Shown in pieces: positions 34,405-42,996 of a stretch of 64,000 bases of DNA. The first letter of the stretch is position 1, and the number at the start of each line of letters is the position of its first letter. Origin of the DNA: Streptomyces sp. NBC_01689 (GTDB lineage: Bacteria; Actinomycetota; Actinomycetes; Streptomycetales; Streptomycetaceae); NCBI RefSeq assembly GCF_036250675.1, contig NZ_CP109592.1:3224001-3288000 (forward strand), written 5' to 3'. A program made the position numbers and the translations under genes. Under the pieces are notes generated by a model, which saw nothing but the letters and a program-made list of their open reading frames with translations, made no database searches and was not told the origin of the DNA.

Positions 34405-35973
34405 TTACCGGGCGCCCTTGTGGGCCTTCGGGGCGTCGCTCCGCCAGTCCGGGTGTCCCGGCATCGGTGGTGTCCGCTGCCCGTACAGCCACGCCCGGAA
34501 GAACCCGCTCAGATCGCGGTTGGCGATGCTGGAGGCGAGCCGCTCGAAGTCCGCGGTCGAGGCCGTGCCGTCGCGGTGGAGGGCCACCCAGGTCCTCTCC
34601 AGGCGGTCGAAGGCGGGCTGTCCGATCTCCTGGCGCAGCGCGTACAGGGCGAGCGCGGCGCCGTCGTAGACGTTCGGCCGGAAGAGGCTGATCTTCTGGC
34701 CGGGCTTCGGGCCCTTCGGTGCGGCGGGCGGCCCGCCGGCGGCCCGCCAGGCGTCGGACGCGCGGTAGGCCGCCTTCATCCGGGCCGCCATGGGCTTCTT
34801 GCCCTTCTCCTGCGCGTACAAGGCCTCGTACCAGGTGGCGTGTCCCTCGTTGAGCCACACGTCGGACCAGTCACGCGGAGTGACGCTGTCGCCGAACCAC
34901 TGGTGCGACAGCTCGTGCACCATGATCGACTCGACGTACCACTTGGGGTAGGCGGGCTGGGTGAAGAGCTCCCGCTCGAAGAGGGAGAGCGTCTGCGTCT
35001 CGAGCTCGAAGCCGGTGCGCGCCTGCGCCATCAGCAGACCGTACGTCTCGAAGGGGTACGGGCCGACCTTGCTCTCCATCCAGGCGATCTGCTCCGGGGT
35101 CTTCTTCAGCCACGGTTCGAGCCGCGCGCGGTCCTTGGTGGGCACCACGTCGCGCACCGGCAGCCCGTGCGGCCCGGCGCGGTGCAGGACCGTAGAGCGG
35201 CCGATGGAGACCTGGGTCAGTTCGGTGGCCATGGGGTGCTGCGAGCGGTAGGTCCAGGTGGTCGCCCCGGGGGTACGGACCGTCCCGGCCGGCAGTCCGT
35301 TGGCCACCGCCGTGTACCCGTCGGGCGCGGTGACGTGGATGGTGAACATGGCCTTGTCGGAGGGGTGGTCGTTGCACGGGAAGACGAGGTGGCCCGCGTC
35401 GGCCTGGTTGGCCATGGCGAGGCCGTCCTTGGTCTGCACCCAGCCGCCGTCCTGGCCGCCGCGGACTCTGGGGTCGCTCCGGTGCCGCACGGTGATCCGC
35501 ATCCAGCCGCCCGCGGGCACGGGCTGCTCCGGGGTCACCACCAGATCGTCCCCGGCGCTCGTGAACGCCGCGGGTGATCCGTTGACCTCGACCGATCCCA
35601 CGGTGCCGCGCGCGTAGTCGAGATTGACGCGGGCCAGGCGTTGCGAGGTCACGGCGTCGATCGTGGTGACGGCCGCCAGCGGTTCGGTGTTCTTGCCGGT
35701 GTACGTGAAGGAGAGGTCGTACGACTTGACGTCGTAGCCCGGGTTGCCCAGGTGGGGGAAGAGGCGGTCGCCGATGCCCAGGGGTGTCGCCGGGGACGGG
35801 GCGCTCGCGGCGACGAGGCAGACGGAGACGGCGGAGGCGAGCAGCGCCGCCCGGACGCGGCGGCTCCGGGTGCCGGGGAGCGCGGTGCCGGCGGCGGTGG
35901 GGTCGGGGGGTGTGGCACCGGGCGCGCCGGGCGTGCTGGGGCGGTCGGTCCTGGGGCGGGGGGTGAGCAGCAT
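34405..35973 (-). CDS. Exported M1-family zinc metallopeptidase
   Basis: 522 aa. The zinc site is HELSH (His353, Glu354, His357) with Glu376 in WLNEGHATW, exactly the HEXXH-X18-E pattern of M1 aminopeptidases. The substrate loop GAMEN of classic members is replaced by GFELETQT, as in some short secreted bacterial members. An N-terminal signal is likely: Arg-rich residues 36-41, then a hydrophobic run to about residue 58, so it acts outside the cell membrane. It probably trims peptides. ATG 35973 lies just after a perfect inverted repeat at 35976-35996. It follows the RelA/SpoT homologue on the same strand by 67 bases. Confidence 0.88.
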   Translation of the reverse strand: MLLTPRPRTDRPSTPGAPGATPPDPTAAGTALPGTRSRRVRAALLASAVSVCLVAASAPSPATPLGIGDRLFPHLGNPGYDVKSYDLSFTYTGKNTEPLAAVTTIDAVTSQRLARVNLDYARGTVGSVEVNGSPAAFTSAGDDLVVTPEQPVPAGGWMRITVRHRSDPRVRGGQDGGWVQTKDGLAMANQADAGHLVFPCNDHPSDKAMFTIHVTAPDGYTAVANGLPAGTVRTPGATTWTYRSQHPMATELTQVSIGRSTVLHRAGPHGLPVRDVVPTKDRARLEPWLKKTPEQIAWMESKVGPYPFETYGLLMAQARTGFELETQTLSLFERELFTQPAYPKWYVESIMVHELSHQWFGDSVTPRDWSDVWLNEGHATWYEALYAQEKGKKPMAARMKAAYRASDAWRAAGGPPAAPKGPKPGQKISLFRPNVYDGAALALYALRQEIGQPAFDRLERTWVALHRDGTASTADFERLASSIANRDLSGFFRAWLYGQRTPPMPGHPDWRSDAPKAHKGAR

Positions 35974-35975
35974 GG

Positions 35976-35996
35976 ACCACCGCTACCAGCGGTGGT
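35976..35996. promoter_or_regulatory. Inverted repeat abutting the M1 peptidase start codon
   Basis: ACCACCGCT-ACC-AGCGGTGGT is a perfect 9-base inverted repeat with a 3-base centre. It ends 2 bases before the ATG and occupies the place of the ribosome site. It could be an operator or an mRNA hairpin limiting translation. Confidence 0.55.
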
Positions 35997-36040
35997 TCCT
36001 CGCGTGTGGGCGGCGCGCTCCGGGCCCACCCGAACGTGTG

Positions 36041-38218
36041 CTACTGCGCGGCGGCCGCGGCGTGCTGCGCCCTGCTCACGTCGTACACGCCCGGCACGTT
36101 CCGCATCGCCCGCATCAGCCCGGGGAGGTGGGCCGCGTCCGGGAGTTGGAGGGTGTAGGTGTGCCGTACGCGCTGCTGGCTGGGGGGTTCGACAGTCGCG
36201 GAGACGATCGCGGCGCCCTCCAGGGCGATGGCTTCGGTGAGGTCGGCGAGGAGATGGGGGCGGCCGAAGGACTCGGCGACCAGGGTGACGCGGCACTCGG
36301 TGGACTCGCCCCAGCTCACCTCGACCTCCGCCCGCCCCGCGCCCTTCATGCGCGCCACTCCGGCGCACTCGACACGGTGCACGGTCACCACTCCCCCGCG
36401 CACCGCGAAGCCGGTCACGCGGTCGGGCGGGACGGGCGTGCAGCATCCGGCGAGACGTACGGAGGCACCTTGTTGTTCGACGACGGCGTTGGCGGCGGCG
36501 GGGCGGGCCGCGGGTGCGTCGGCGGGTGGTCTGGGGGCCGCGGCGGGCGCCTCGGGGGGCCCGGTGTCGCGGGGCGAGGGGTGCGCGGCCAGCCAGCGCT
36601 GGATGGCGATCCGGGCGGCCGGGGTGTGGGCGTGCTCCAGCCACTCCCTGGAGGGTTCGGAGGCCGGGTCCTGGCCCATGAGGAGCTGGACGGTGTCGCC
36701 GTCCTTCAGCACCGTGCTCAGCGTCGCGAGGCGCCCGTTGACCCGGGCGCCGATGCACGCGTGCGCGTCGTCGCCGTACTGCGCGTACGCGGCGTCCACG
36801 CAGCTGGCGCCCTCGGGCAGCCCCAACGAGCCGCCGTCGGCCCGGAAGACGGTGATCTCACGGTCCTGGGCGAGGTCCTCGCGCAAGGTGGACCAGAACG
36901 TGTCCGGGTCCGGCGCGCCCTGCTGCCAGTCGAGGAGCCGGGAGAGCCAGCCGGGGCGGGTGGGGTCGACCCGCTCGCCGTCCGCCGCCCGCTCGCCGTC
37001 CCCGTCCGGCTGCTCCTCGGCCGGAGCGGTGTAGGGGTTGCCGAGGGCGATGACGCCGGCCTCGGCGACCTTGTGCATCTGGTGGGTGCGGATGAGGACT
37101 TCGGCCACCTGGCCGTCGCCGCTCGCGACGGCCGTGTGCAGCGACTGGTACAGGTTGAACTTGGGGACCGCGATGAAGTCCTTGAATTCCGACACCACGG
37201 GCGTGAGACAGGTGTGGAGTTCGCCGAGGACGCCGTAGCAGTCGGCGTCCTCGTTGACGAGGACCAGGAGCCGTCCGAAGTCCGCTCCGCGCATGGGCCC
37301 GCGTTTGCGCGACACCCGGTGCACCGAGACGAAGTGGCGTGGCCTGATGAGGACTTCGGCCTGGATGCCGGCCTCGCGCAGGACGCCGCGCACCTCTTCG
37401 GCGATCTCGGCGAGCGGGTCGCCGGCGCGCGAGGCGTTCTCGACGATCAGTTCCCTGGTGTGCTCGTACTCCTCGGGGTGCAGGATCGCGAAGACGAGGT
37501 CCTCCAGCTCGGTCTTCAGCGCCTGGACGCCGAGGCGTTCGGCGAGCGGGATCAGGACGTCCCGGGTCACCTTGGCGATCCGGGCCTGTTTCTCGGGGCG
37601 CATCACGCCGAGGGTCCGCATGTTGTGCAGCCGGTCGGCGAGTTTGATCGACATCACGCGGACGTCGTTGCCGGTCGCGACGAGCATCTTGCGGAAGGTC
37701 TCGGGTTCGGCGGCGGCCCCGTAGTCGACCTTCTCCAGTTTGGTGACGCCGTCGACGAGATAGCAGACCTCGTCGCCGAACTCGGCACGCACCTGATCGA
37801 GTGTCACTTCCGTGTCCTCGACGGTGTCGTGGAGCAGGGAGGCGGTCAACGTCGTGGTCTCCGCGCCGAGTTCGGCGAGGATCAGGGTCACCGCGAGCGG
37901 GTGCGTGATGTACGGCTCTCCGCTCTTGCGCATCTGGCCGCGGTGCGAGGACTCCGCCAGCAGCCAGGCCCGGCGCAGGGGTTCCAGGTCCGCGTCCGGG
38001 TGGTGGGCGCGGTGCGCCTCGGCGACGTGGCCGATCGCGTCGGGCAGCCGGTCACGGGCGGTCGGGCCGAGCAGCGCGGCCCGGCCGAGGCGGCGCAGAT
38101 CGATCCGCGGGCGGCCCTTCCTGCGCGCAGGCGATCCCCCCTGCTCCAGCGGAACCGAGCGCTGGGGGGAGGGCGTTGCAGGGCCTGGCGTCGCGGGATT
38201 CGTCGCCTCCGCACTCAT
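36041..38218 (-). CDS. rshA: RelA/SpoT homologue (bifunctional-type RSH protein, RshA-like)
   Basis: 725 aa with the full RSH layout: HD hydrolase domain (about 85-230), synthetase domain (about 270-385), TGS (about 470-540) and C-terminal ACT (about 650-720). The HD site is intact: LLHDTVEDT with His130, Asp131, Glu134, Asp135, then SIKLADRLHNMRTL. The synthetase retains IRPRHFVSVHR, PKFNLYQSLHT and Glu373 (AEVLIRT). Two changes stand out: the usual YDLIAIR motif reads ADFGRLLVL, and RFKD reads EFKD (344-347). Activity may therefore lean towards (p)ppGpp hydrolysis, or synthesis may be altered. ATG 38218 has GGAGG 5 bases upstream, better than GTG 38224. S. coelicolor has both relA and this second gene, rshA, near dapF. 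Confidence 0.88.
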   Translation of the reverse strand: MSAEATNPATPGPATPSPQRSVPLEQGGSPARRKGRPRIDLRRLGRAALLGPTARDRLPDAIGHVAEAHRAHHPDADLEPLRRAWLLAESSHRGQMRKSGEPYITHPLAVTLILAELGAETTTLTASLLHDTVEDTEVTLDQVRAEFGDEVCYLVDGVTKLEKVDYGAAAEPETFRKMLVATGNDVRVMSIKLADRLHNMRTLGVMRPEKQARIAKVTRDVLIPLAERLGVQALKTELEDLVFAILHPEEYEHTRELIVENASRAGDPLAEIAEEVRGVLREAGIQAEVLIRPRHFVSVHRVSRKRGPMRGADFGRLLVLVNEDADCYGVLGELHTCLTPVVSEFKDFIAVPKFNLYQSLHTAVASGDGQVAEVLIRTHQMHKVAEAGVIALGNPYTAPAEEQPDGDGERAADGERVDPTRPGWLSRLLDWQQGAPDPDTFWSTLREDLAQDREITVFRADGGSLGLPEGASCVDAAYAQYGDDAHACIGARVNGRLATLSTVLKDGDTVQLLMGQDPASEPSREWLEHAHTPAARIAIQRWLAAHPSPRDTGPPEAPAAAPRPPADAPAARPAAANAVVEQQGASVRLAGCCTPVPPDRVTGFAVRGGVVTVHRVECAGVARMKGAGRAEVEVSWGESTECRVTLVAESFGRPHLLADLTEAIALEGAAIVSATVEPPSQQRVRHTYTLQLPDAAHLPGLMRAMRNVPGVYDVSRAQHAAAAAQ

Positions 38219-38580
38219 GGGCACCTCCGGCTGCGTAGACCGGCGGACGGGGTGCCCATGGCGTACACGGCTCAGGGGTTGGCGTAGATCCCCCGTCCGG
38301 GCCGGTGCTTGATGCTACCGAGCCCACCACGCCCGGCTGACCACCTCTCGCCGAGCGTGAAACGGATCACCCATTCGAGCGAAGGTTCTGGGGTTTGCCG
38401 TTTCCCTGCCGTGGGAGGGGCCGGGCGTCGCGGCGCGGGACCGCTCAGGCGGCCGTGACACCGCGTCGGACCTGGACTTGTGCGGTGGCCGGACGCGGCG
38501 GACCCGCTCCCGCGGCCGTACGTCGGACGGGCGGCGGGGCGTTCCGGTACCGTGCGCGACCGCCGCGACGCGGCGTCCGT
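38219..38580. other. Gap between dapF and the RSH gene
   Basis: 362 bases with no convincing gene. Short GC-rich self-complementary patches follow the dapF stop (around 38562-38576) and could weaken read-through. The RSH gene probably has its own promoter in this stretch, but I cannot point to clear -35/-10 boxes. Confidence 0.4.
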
Positions 38581-39453
38581 TCAGCGTCGGGCTGCGGCGG
38601 CCAGCCACTCCGCGTCGATGTCGCCCTCGGCGACGATCACCGCCGGGCCGGTCATCTCGATCCCGCCGTCCGGGTGCTCGGTGATCACCAGACGTCCGCC
38701 GGGCACGTCGACGGTGTACGTCACCGGGGTCCCGGTGACGGCCGGGTCGGCGCCGTCGCGGCGGGCCGTGGCGACGGCGACCGCGCAGGCGCCGGTGCCG
38801 CACGAGCGGGTCTCTCCGGAACCGCGCTCGTGGACGCGCAGGGCGACGTGGCGGGGGCCCCGGTCGACCACGAACTCGACGTTGACCCCGTCCGGGTAGG
38901 CCGAGGCGGGGGTGACGGGCGGCGGCGAGAACAGGTTGCCGGCCTGGCCGAGGTCGCCGACGAACGCGACGGCGTGCGGGTTGCCCATGTTCACGTTGCG
39001 CGCGGGCCAGCTGTGCTCGCCGACGCTCACGGTGACGTCCCCGTCGGGGAGGACCGCTCTGCCCATGCCGACGGTGACGTCCCCGTTCTTGGCGAGGTGC
39101 ACGCGCTTCACACCGGCTCGCGTGGCGACAGCGATGTCCCCCTCCGCCACATGTCCGGCCCGCTGAAGGTAGTGCGCGAACACACGGACTCCGTTGCCGC
39201 ACATCTCCGCGACCGAGCCGTCGCCGTTGCGGTAGTCCATGAACCATTCCGCCTCGGCGGCCATCGCCGCGGCCTCGGGGTGCGCGGCGGACCGCACGAC
39301 GTGCAGCAGACCGTCGCCGCCGATGCCCGCGCGGCGGTCGCACAGGGCGGCCACGGCGGCCGGGGGCAGGTCGACGGCGTTCTCCGGGTCGGGGACGATC
39401 ACGAAGTCGTTCTCGGTCCCGTGACCCTTGAGGAAGGCGATCCGCGTGCTCAT
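38581..39453 (-). CDS. dapF: Diaminopimelate epimerase
   Basis: 290 aa. It converts LL- to meso-diaminopimelate for lysine and peptidoglycan synthesis. The two active-site Cys are present: Cys85 in EMCGNGVRV and Cys218 in SCGTGACAV. The opening FLKGHGTENDFVIVPD is standard for the actinobacterial enzyme. ATG 39453 is directly preceded by GAGGG with no spacer, so initiation may rely on other signals. It lies downstream of miaA and a membrane protein gene on the same strand, and upstream of the RSH gene, an order conserved in Streptomyces. Confidence 0.95.
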   Translation of the reverse strand: MSTRIAFLKGHGTENDFVIVPDPENAVDLPPAAVAALCDRRAGIGGDGLLHVVRSAAHPEAAAMAAEAEWFMDYRNGDGSVAEMCGNGVRVFAHYLQRAGHVAEGDIAVATRAGVKRVHLAKNGDVTVGMGRAVLPDGDVTVSVGEHSWPARNVNMGNPHAVAFVGDLGQAGNLFSPPPVTPASAYPDGVNVEFVVDRGPRHVALRVHERGSGETRSCGTGACAVAVATARRDGADPAVTGTPVTYTVDVPGGRLVITEHPDGGIEMTGPAVIVAEGDIDAEWLAAAARR

Positions 39454-39555
39454 CCCTCGATCGTACGGGGCCGGCCGGGCACGGTGCCCCCGCCCGGCGG
39501 ACGCCGGCTCCGGCGGCCGCCCGCCGCGGTGGACGGGGCACCGGCGGGGCCGGGC

Positions 39556-40131
39556 TCAGCGCAGTCGGGCCACGCGTCCCACGGCGAGCACCGCCACCGC
39601 GGCGACCACCACGACGTAGGCGAGCACCACGCGCCAGTCCAGCCGACGCCCGGAGCCGCGGGCCGGGAAGCCCGGCAGGGAGTAGCCGACGCGACGGGCG
39701 GCCATCATGCCCCAGCCGGCGGCGCACAGACAGATCAGCAGACCGAGCATGGCGACCACCGCCCCGCCGTCGCCGAACTCGAAGGCGAGCGGGAAGGCGA
39801 ACATCAGCGAGCCGGTCGCGGCCAGGACGACGATCGGCGCGAGCTGCCAGATCCGCAGTCGGCGCTGCGGACGCAGCTCGACCTCGACCTCGGGTCCCGG
39901 GGACATCTCGTCCGGTCCCGGCCCGTCGGCGGTGACACCGCCCGAAGGCTCTTCGGGTCCGTCGGAGATCAGCGGATCGGCGTCGGCGCCGGGCCGCTCG
40001 TCGAGGGCCCGCGGGTCACCGTCGAGAGCGCCGGGGTCGACGTCGCCGCCCTGGGGCGACGGCTGTTCCAGCGGCTCGTGCGCGGTGTCCTGCTCCGCGT
40101 CCTGTGCGGTGTTGCGAGGGCCGGCCTCCAT
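39556..40131 (-). CDS. Small membrane protein with acidic N-terminus
   Basis: 191 aa, function unknown. The first 90 residues or so are acidic and Pro/Gly/Asp-rich, predicted cytoplasmic and disordered. Three hydrophobic segments follow: LAPIVVLAATGSLMFAFPLA, then AVVAMLGLLICLCAAGWGMM, and near the C-terminus VVLAYVVVVAAVAVLAVG. ATG 40131 is chosen with GGGAGG 10 bases upstream; upstream in-frame GTG codons lack a better site. It sits between miaA and dapF, each about 100 bases away, so it is probably part of the same unit. No family recognised. Confidence 0.7.
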   Translation of the reverse strand: MEAGPRNTAQDAEQDTAHEPLEQPSPQGGDVDPGALDGDPRALDERPGADADPLISDGPEEPSGGVTADGPGPDEMSPGPEVEVELRPQRRLRIWQLAPIVVLAATGSLMFAFPLAFEFGDGGAVVAMLGLLICLCAAGWGMMAARRVGYSLPGFPARGSGRRLDWRVVLAYVVVVAAVAVLAVGRVARLR

Positions 40132-40239
40132 CGCCACGCGCCCTCCCAACTCGGACTCCACATAGTCGATCGAAGCTCGATGATGGCACGGCACCGGAGG
40201 CCCCGATGACGGCCGGAGCGTCCCGATGCCATGACGTGA

Positions 40240-41178
40240 TCAGGCTGTGACCGGTCGTTCGACCAACGTCAGCGCGAGCTGTGGGAGTTCCGTGAGGTCG
40301 GCCGCGGCACCACTGAGCCAGTGCACCCGGGGATCCCGCCGGAACCACGAATCCTGGCGTCGCGCGAAGCGTTTGGTGGCGCGTACGGTCTCGGCCCGCG
40401 CCTCGCTGTCGGTGCACTCCCCGGCGAGCGCGGCGAGCACCTGCTGGTACCCGAGCGCGCGCGCCGCCGTGCGCCCCTCGCGCAATCCTCGCGCCTCCAG
40501 CTCCCGCACCTCGTCGACGAGCCCGGCCTCCCACATCCGGTCGACGCGGCGCGCGATCCGCTCGTCGAGTTCGGGCCGTGCGACGTCGACACCGATCTGG
40601 AGGGTGTCGTACACCGAGTCGTGGCCGGGGAGATTGGCCGTGAACGGCTTGCCGGTGATCTCGATGACCTCCAGCGCGCGCACGATACGGCGGCCGTTGC
40701 TGGGCAGGATCGCCTGGGCGGCCTCGGGGTCGGTGGTGGCCAGGCGCGCGTGCAGCGCGCCCGAGCCGCGCAGTTCCAGTTCCTCCTCCAGACGCGCGCG
40801 CACCTCGGGGTCGGTGCCGGGGAACTCCAGGTTGTCGACGGCGCCGCGCACATAGAGTCCGGAGCCGCCCACCAGGATCGGCCAGCGGCCCTCGGCGAGC
40901 AGGGCGTCGATCCGGGCGCGGGCGAGCCGCTGGTACTCGGCGACGCTGGCCGTGACGGTCACGTCCCAGATGTCCAGCAGGTGGTGCGGGACCCCGGCCC
41001 GCTCCTCGGCCGTCAGCTTGGCGGTACCGATGTCCATCCCTCGGTACAGCTGCATGGAGTCGGCGTTGACGACCTCGCCTCCGAGACGGCGGGCGAGGAA
41101 GACGCCCAGATCGGACTTTCCTGCCGCGGTCGGTCCGACGACGGCGATGACTCGGGGGGCGGGGGGTGCGCTGCTCAC
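40240..41178 (-). CDS. miaA: tRNA dimethylallyltransferase
   Basis: 312 aa. It transfers an isopentenyl group to A37 of tRNAs reading UNN codons. The P-loop is VVGPTAAGKSDLG (about 14-26), followed by NADSMQLYRGMDIGTAKL, and VGGSGLYVRG further on, all typical. MiaB, which methylthiolates the same base, is encoded 1.8 kb away on the same strand, so two consecutive steps of one modification lie close together. In Streptomyces this modification matters for reading rare UUA codons by the bldA tRNA. GTG 41178 is chosen because it gives the standard N-terminus; GGGG lies just upstream. Confidence 0.95.
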   Translation of the reverse strand: MSSAPPAPRVIAVVGPTAAGKSDLGVFLARRLGGEVVNADSMQLYRGMDIGTAKLTAEERAGVPHHLLDIWDVTVTASVAEYQRLARARIDALLAEGRWPILVGGSGLYVRGAVDNLEFPGTDPEVRARLEEELELRGSGALHARLATTDPEAAQAILPSNGRRIVRALEVIEITGKPFTANLPGHDSVYDTLQIGVDVARPELDERIARRVDRMWEAGLVDEVRELEARGLREGRTAARALGYQQVLAALAGECTDSEARAETVRATKRFARRQDSWFRRDPRVHWLSGAAADLTELPQLALTLVERPVTA

Positions 41179-41360
41179 CGCCCCAGTCTCGCAAACCCGG
41201 AGCCCCTCCTCCGACGAGCGGCGTGACGCGACCGGTTCGGGGTCGTTGCCTGTTGCGAGGTTCCGGCCGCCGGTTTCCGAGGACCGGCGCCCCGCGCGAC
41301 GCAATGGGACGCACCGGGTGACGCGGAATTTCGCCCTCACGAGTAACGTATGGAGTTGAT

Positions 41361-41813
41361 ATGGGCGTTTTTGCACGACTTCTCAGGAGGTCGAAAGCTG
41401 CGGAGGAGGCGTCGGCCGCCGAGGTGCCGGACGGCACCCTGACGGCCGTGACCGAGGCCGGCACCGACTCCGACTCCGGGACCGATGTCACGGCGACCGG
41501 CTCCGGGGCCGGGGCGACCGCGGACGCCGCGGCCGGGTCGGGTGGTGTGGCGGAGTCCGCGGACACCGTGAAGCCCACGCGGTCGGCGGAGCCGGCCGGA
41601 TCGGCGGAGCCGGCGGAGGCGGCGGACGTTCACGGACCGTCCGCGATCCCGTCCGCGGGCGAGAACGCGGACGGGAACGACGAGAGCTCCGAGGCGGCGG
41701 TCCCGGCGACGGTGGCCGCGGGAGCCACGCCGTCGGACGACGTCGAGATCCCTCAGCAGCAGACCGCCGAGAAGGCCGCCGACAACGGGGCCGGTGAGAG
41801 CGCCCGCAAGTAA
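41361..41813 (+). CDS. Small low-complexity acidic protein
   Basis: 150 aa, function unknown. A short basic N-terminus (MGVFARLLRRSK) is followed by an Ala/Gly/Ser/Thr/Glu/Asp-rich sequence without predicted fold, membrane segment or signal peptide. ATG 41361 has GGAG 7 bases upstream. A gene for an antitoxin-family small protein follows 24 bases later, so both are probably co-transcribed. The basic start could touch membrane or nucleic acid; this is inference. It reads as a real gene because it has its own ribosome site and a conserved-looking neighbour. Confidence 0.6.
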   Translation: MGVFARLLRRSKAAEEASAAEVPDGTLTAVTEAGTDSDSGTDVTATGSGAGATADAAAGSGGVAESADTVKPTRSAEPAGSAEPAEAADVHGPSAIPSAGENADGNDESSEAAVPATVAAGATPSDDVEIPQQQTAEKAADNGAGESARK

Positions 41814-41837
41814 CTGTCCCGCGAGGGAAGGTGGACC

Positions 41838-42098
41838 ATGAGTCTCCTGGACAATCTGAAAGCCAAGCTGGCGCCTGCCAAGGACAAGGTCTCGGACCTC
41901 GCGCAGCAGCACGGGGACAAGGTGACCCACGGTATCGACAAGGCCGCCAAGGTCGTCGACGAGAAGACCAAGGGCAAGTACAGCGACAAGATCCAGACGG
42001 GCACGGGCAAGGCGAAGGGCGCCATGGACCGACTCGCGCACAAGGAGGGCGGCACCATGCCCCCGCCGGACGCGCCCCCACCGCCCCCGACATTCTGA
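41838..42098 (+). CDS. MT0933-like antitoxin-family small protein
   Basis: 86 aa. The sequence LLDNLKAKLAPAKDKVSDLA, then Lys-rich amphipathic helices (VDEKTKGKYSDKIQTGTGK), resembles the MT0933-type antitoxin family of actinobacteria. The tail is Pro-rich (PPPDAPPPPPTF). No toxin gene is adjacent: the partner upstream is a low-complexity acidic protein. The antitoxin label may therefore be only a family name, and stress or chaperone-like roles are equally possible. ATG 41838 has GGAAGG upstream. A strong hairpin follows the stop. Confidence 0.75.
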   Translation: MSLLDNLKAKLAPAKDKVSDLAQQHGDKVTHGIDKAAKVVDEKTKGKYSDKIQTGTGKAKGAMDRLAHKEGGTMPPPDAPPPPPTF

Positions 42099-42112
42099 AC
42101 GGCACACACCGA

Positions 42113-42150
42113 CGGACGGCCGCGGAGCCCACAGCGCTCCCGGCCGTCCG
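42113..42150 (+). terminator. Hairpin after the antitoxin-family gene
   Basis: A 15-pair stem with one bulged C (CGGACGGCCG and GGAGC on the left arm) and a 7-base loop begin 14 bases after the stop codon. Confidence 0.8.
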
Positions 42151-42242
42151 CCGTGTCCGGGCCGCCGACGTCTCACCGGGACACAACGGGGTCGTGTCCA
42201 CCGCCCTGGTCCTCGCCCTGGTCGGCGTCCGGAGACCGCGCG

Positions 42243-42962
42243 CTACGACCAGGCGGCCACCACGTACCCGACCCCGTACGGCGCGTCCTCGTACAGCAGG
42301 GCGCCCCCGAGCCCCGCGTCCTCCGCCGCGCCCGCGAGGACCTGCCACGGGGCACGTCCGGAGGCCTTCAGCTCACGCGCGAGCCCGGCGTCCAGGGCCC
42401 GCAGCGCCGCCACGTCCGCCGTCCCCAGCGCCCGCGCGACCGCCGCGTCGAAGTCCGCCGAACGCTCGTCGAGGTAGCCGGGTGCCTTCAGCGTCCGGCA
42501 CGCGCTGCCGTCGCCCATCACCAGGAGGGCCACCCGCGCGGCCCGCCCGGCGGCCCGCGCCCCGGCGGCGCGGCACCGCTCGCCCGTCAGCGGCTCCGCC
42601 ACCGCCAGCCCCTCCACGGGGGCGTGGGACCAGTCCGTGCGCTCCAGCAGCCAGGCGGCGACGGAGAGCGAGGGCGGAAGCGCGCGCCCCGGGGACGCCG
42701 CGGACGCGCCGCCCTGGCCGAGGCGTACGCCGAGGTCCACCCCGAACCCGTGGAACGAGCCCGGTGTCCCCTCCGGGTAGGAACCGTGCGCGGCCTCCTC
42801 GGCCGGGCCCACGACGACCAGCAGATCGGGGCGCGAGGCCGCGAGCACGCCGAGCGCGTCCGCGCACGCGTCCCGCGCGGCGGCCAGTTCGGGCGCCGCG
42901 CCGGCGGCGACCTCGGGCACGAGCAGCGGCGGACAGGGACAGGCTGCGGCGGCTACAAGCAT
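42243..42962 (-). CDS. Class III extradiol dioxygenase (LigB)-like protein
   Basis: 239 aa. It begins MLVAAAACPCPPLLVPEVA and continues with LLVVVGPAEEAAHGSY, VAAWLL and VALLVMGDGSACRTLKAPG, a pattern shared by actinobacterial proteins assigned to the LigB / MEMO-like fold. The first metal-ligand His of the fold is replaced by Cys-Pro here (CPCPPLL), so dioxygenase activity is doubtful. ATG 42962 is chosen because conservation begins there. It lies 34 bases after miaB on the same strand, so it is probably co-transcribed. Biological role unknown. Confidence 0.72.
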   Translation of the reverse strand: MLVAAAACPCPPLLVPEVAAGAAPELAAARDACADALGVLAASRPDLLVVVGPAEEAAHGSYPEGTPGSFHGFGVDLGVRLGQGGASAASPGRALPPSLSVAAWLLERTDWSHAPVEGLAVAEPLTGERCRAAGARAAGRAARVALLVMGDGSACRTLKAPGYLDERSADFDAAVARALGTADVAALRALDAGLARELKASGRAPWQVLAGAAEDAGLGGALLYEDAPYGVGYVVAAWS

Positions 42963-42996
42963 GATCGGCAGCGTAACCCCTCGCCGCGCGGCGGGG

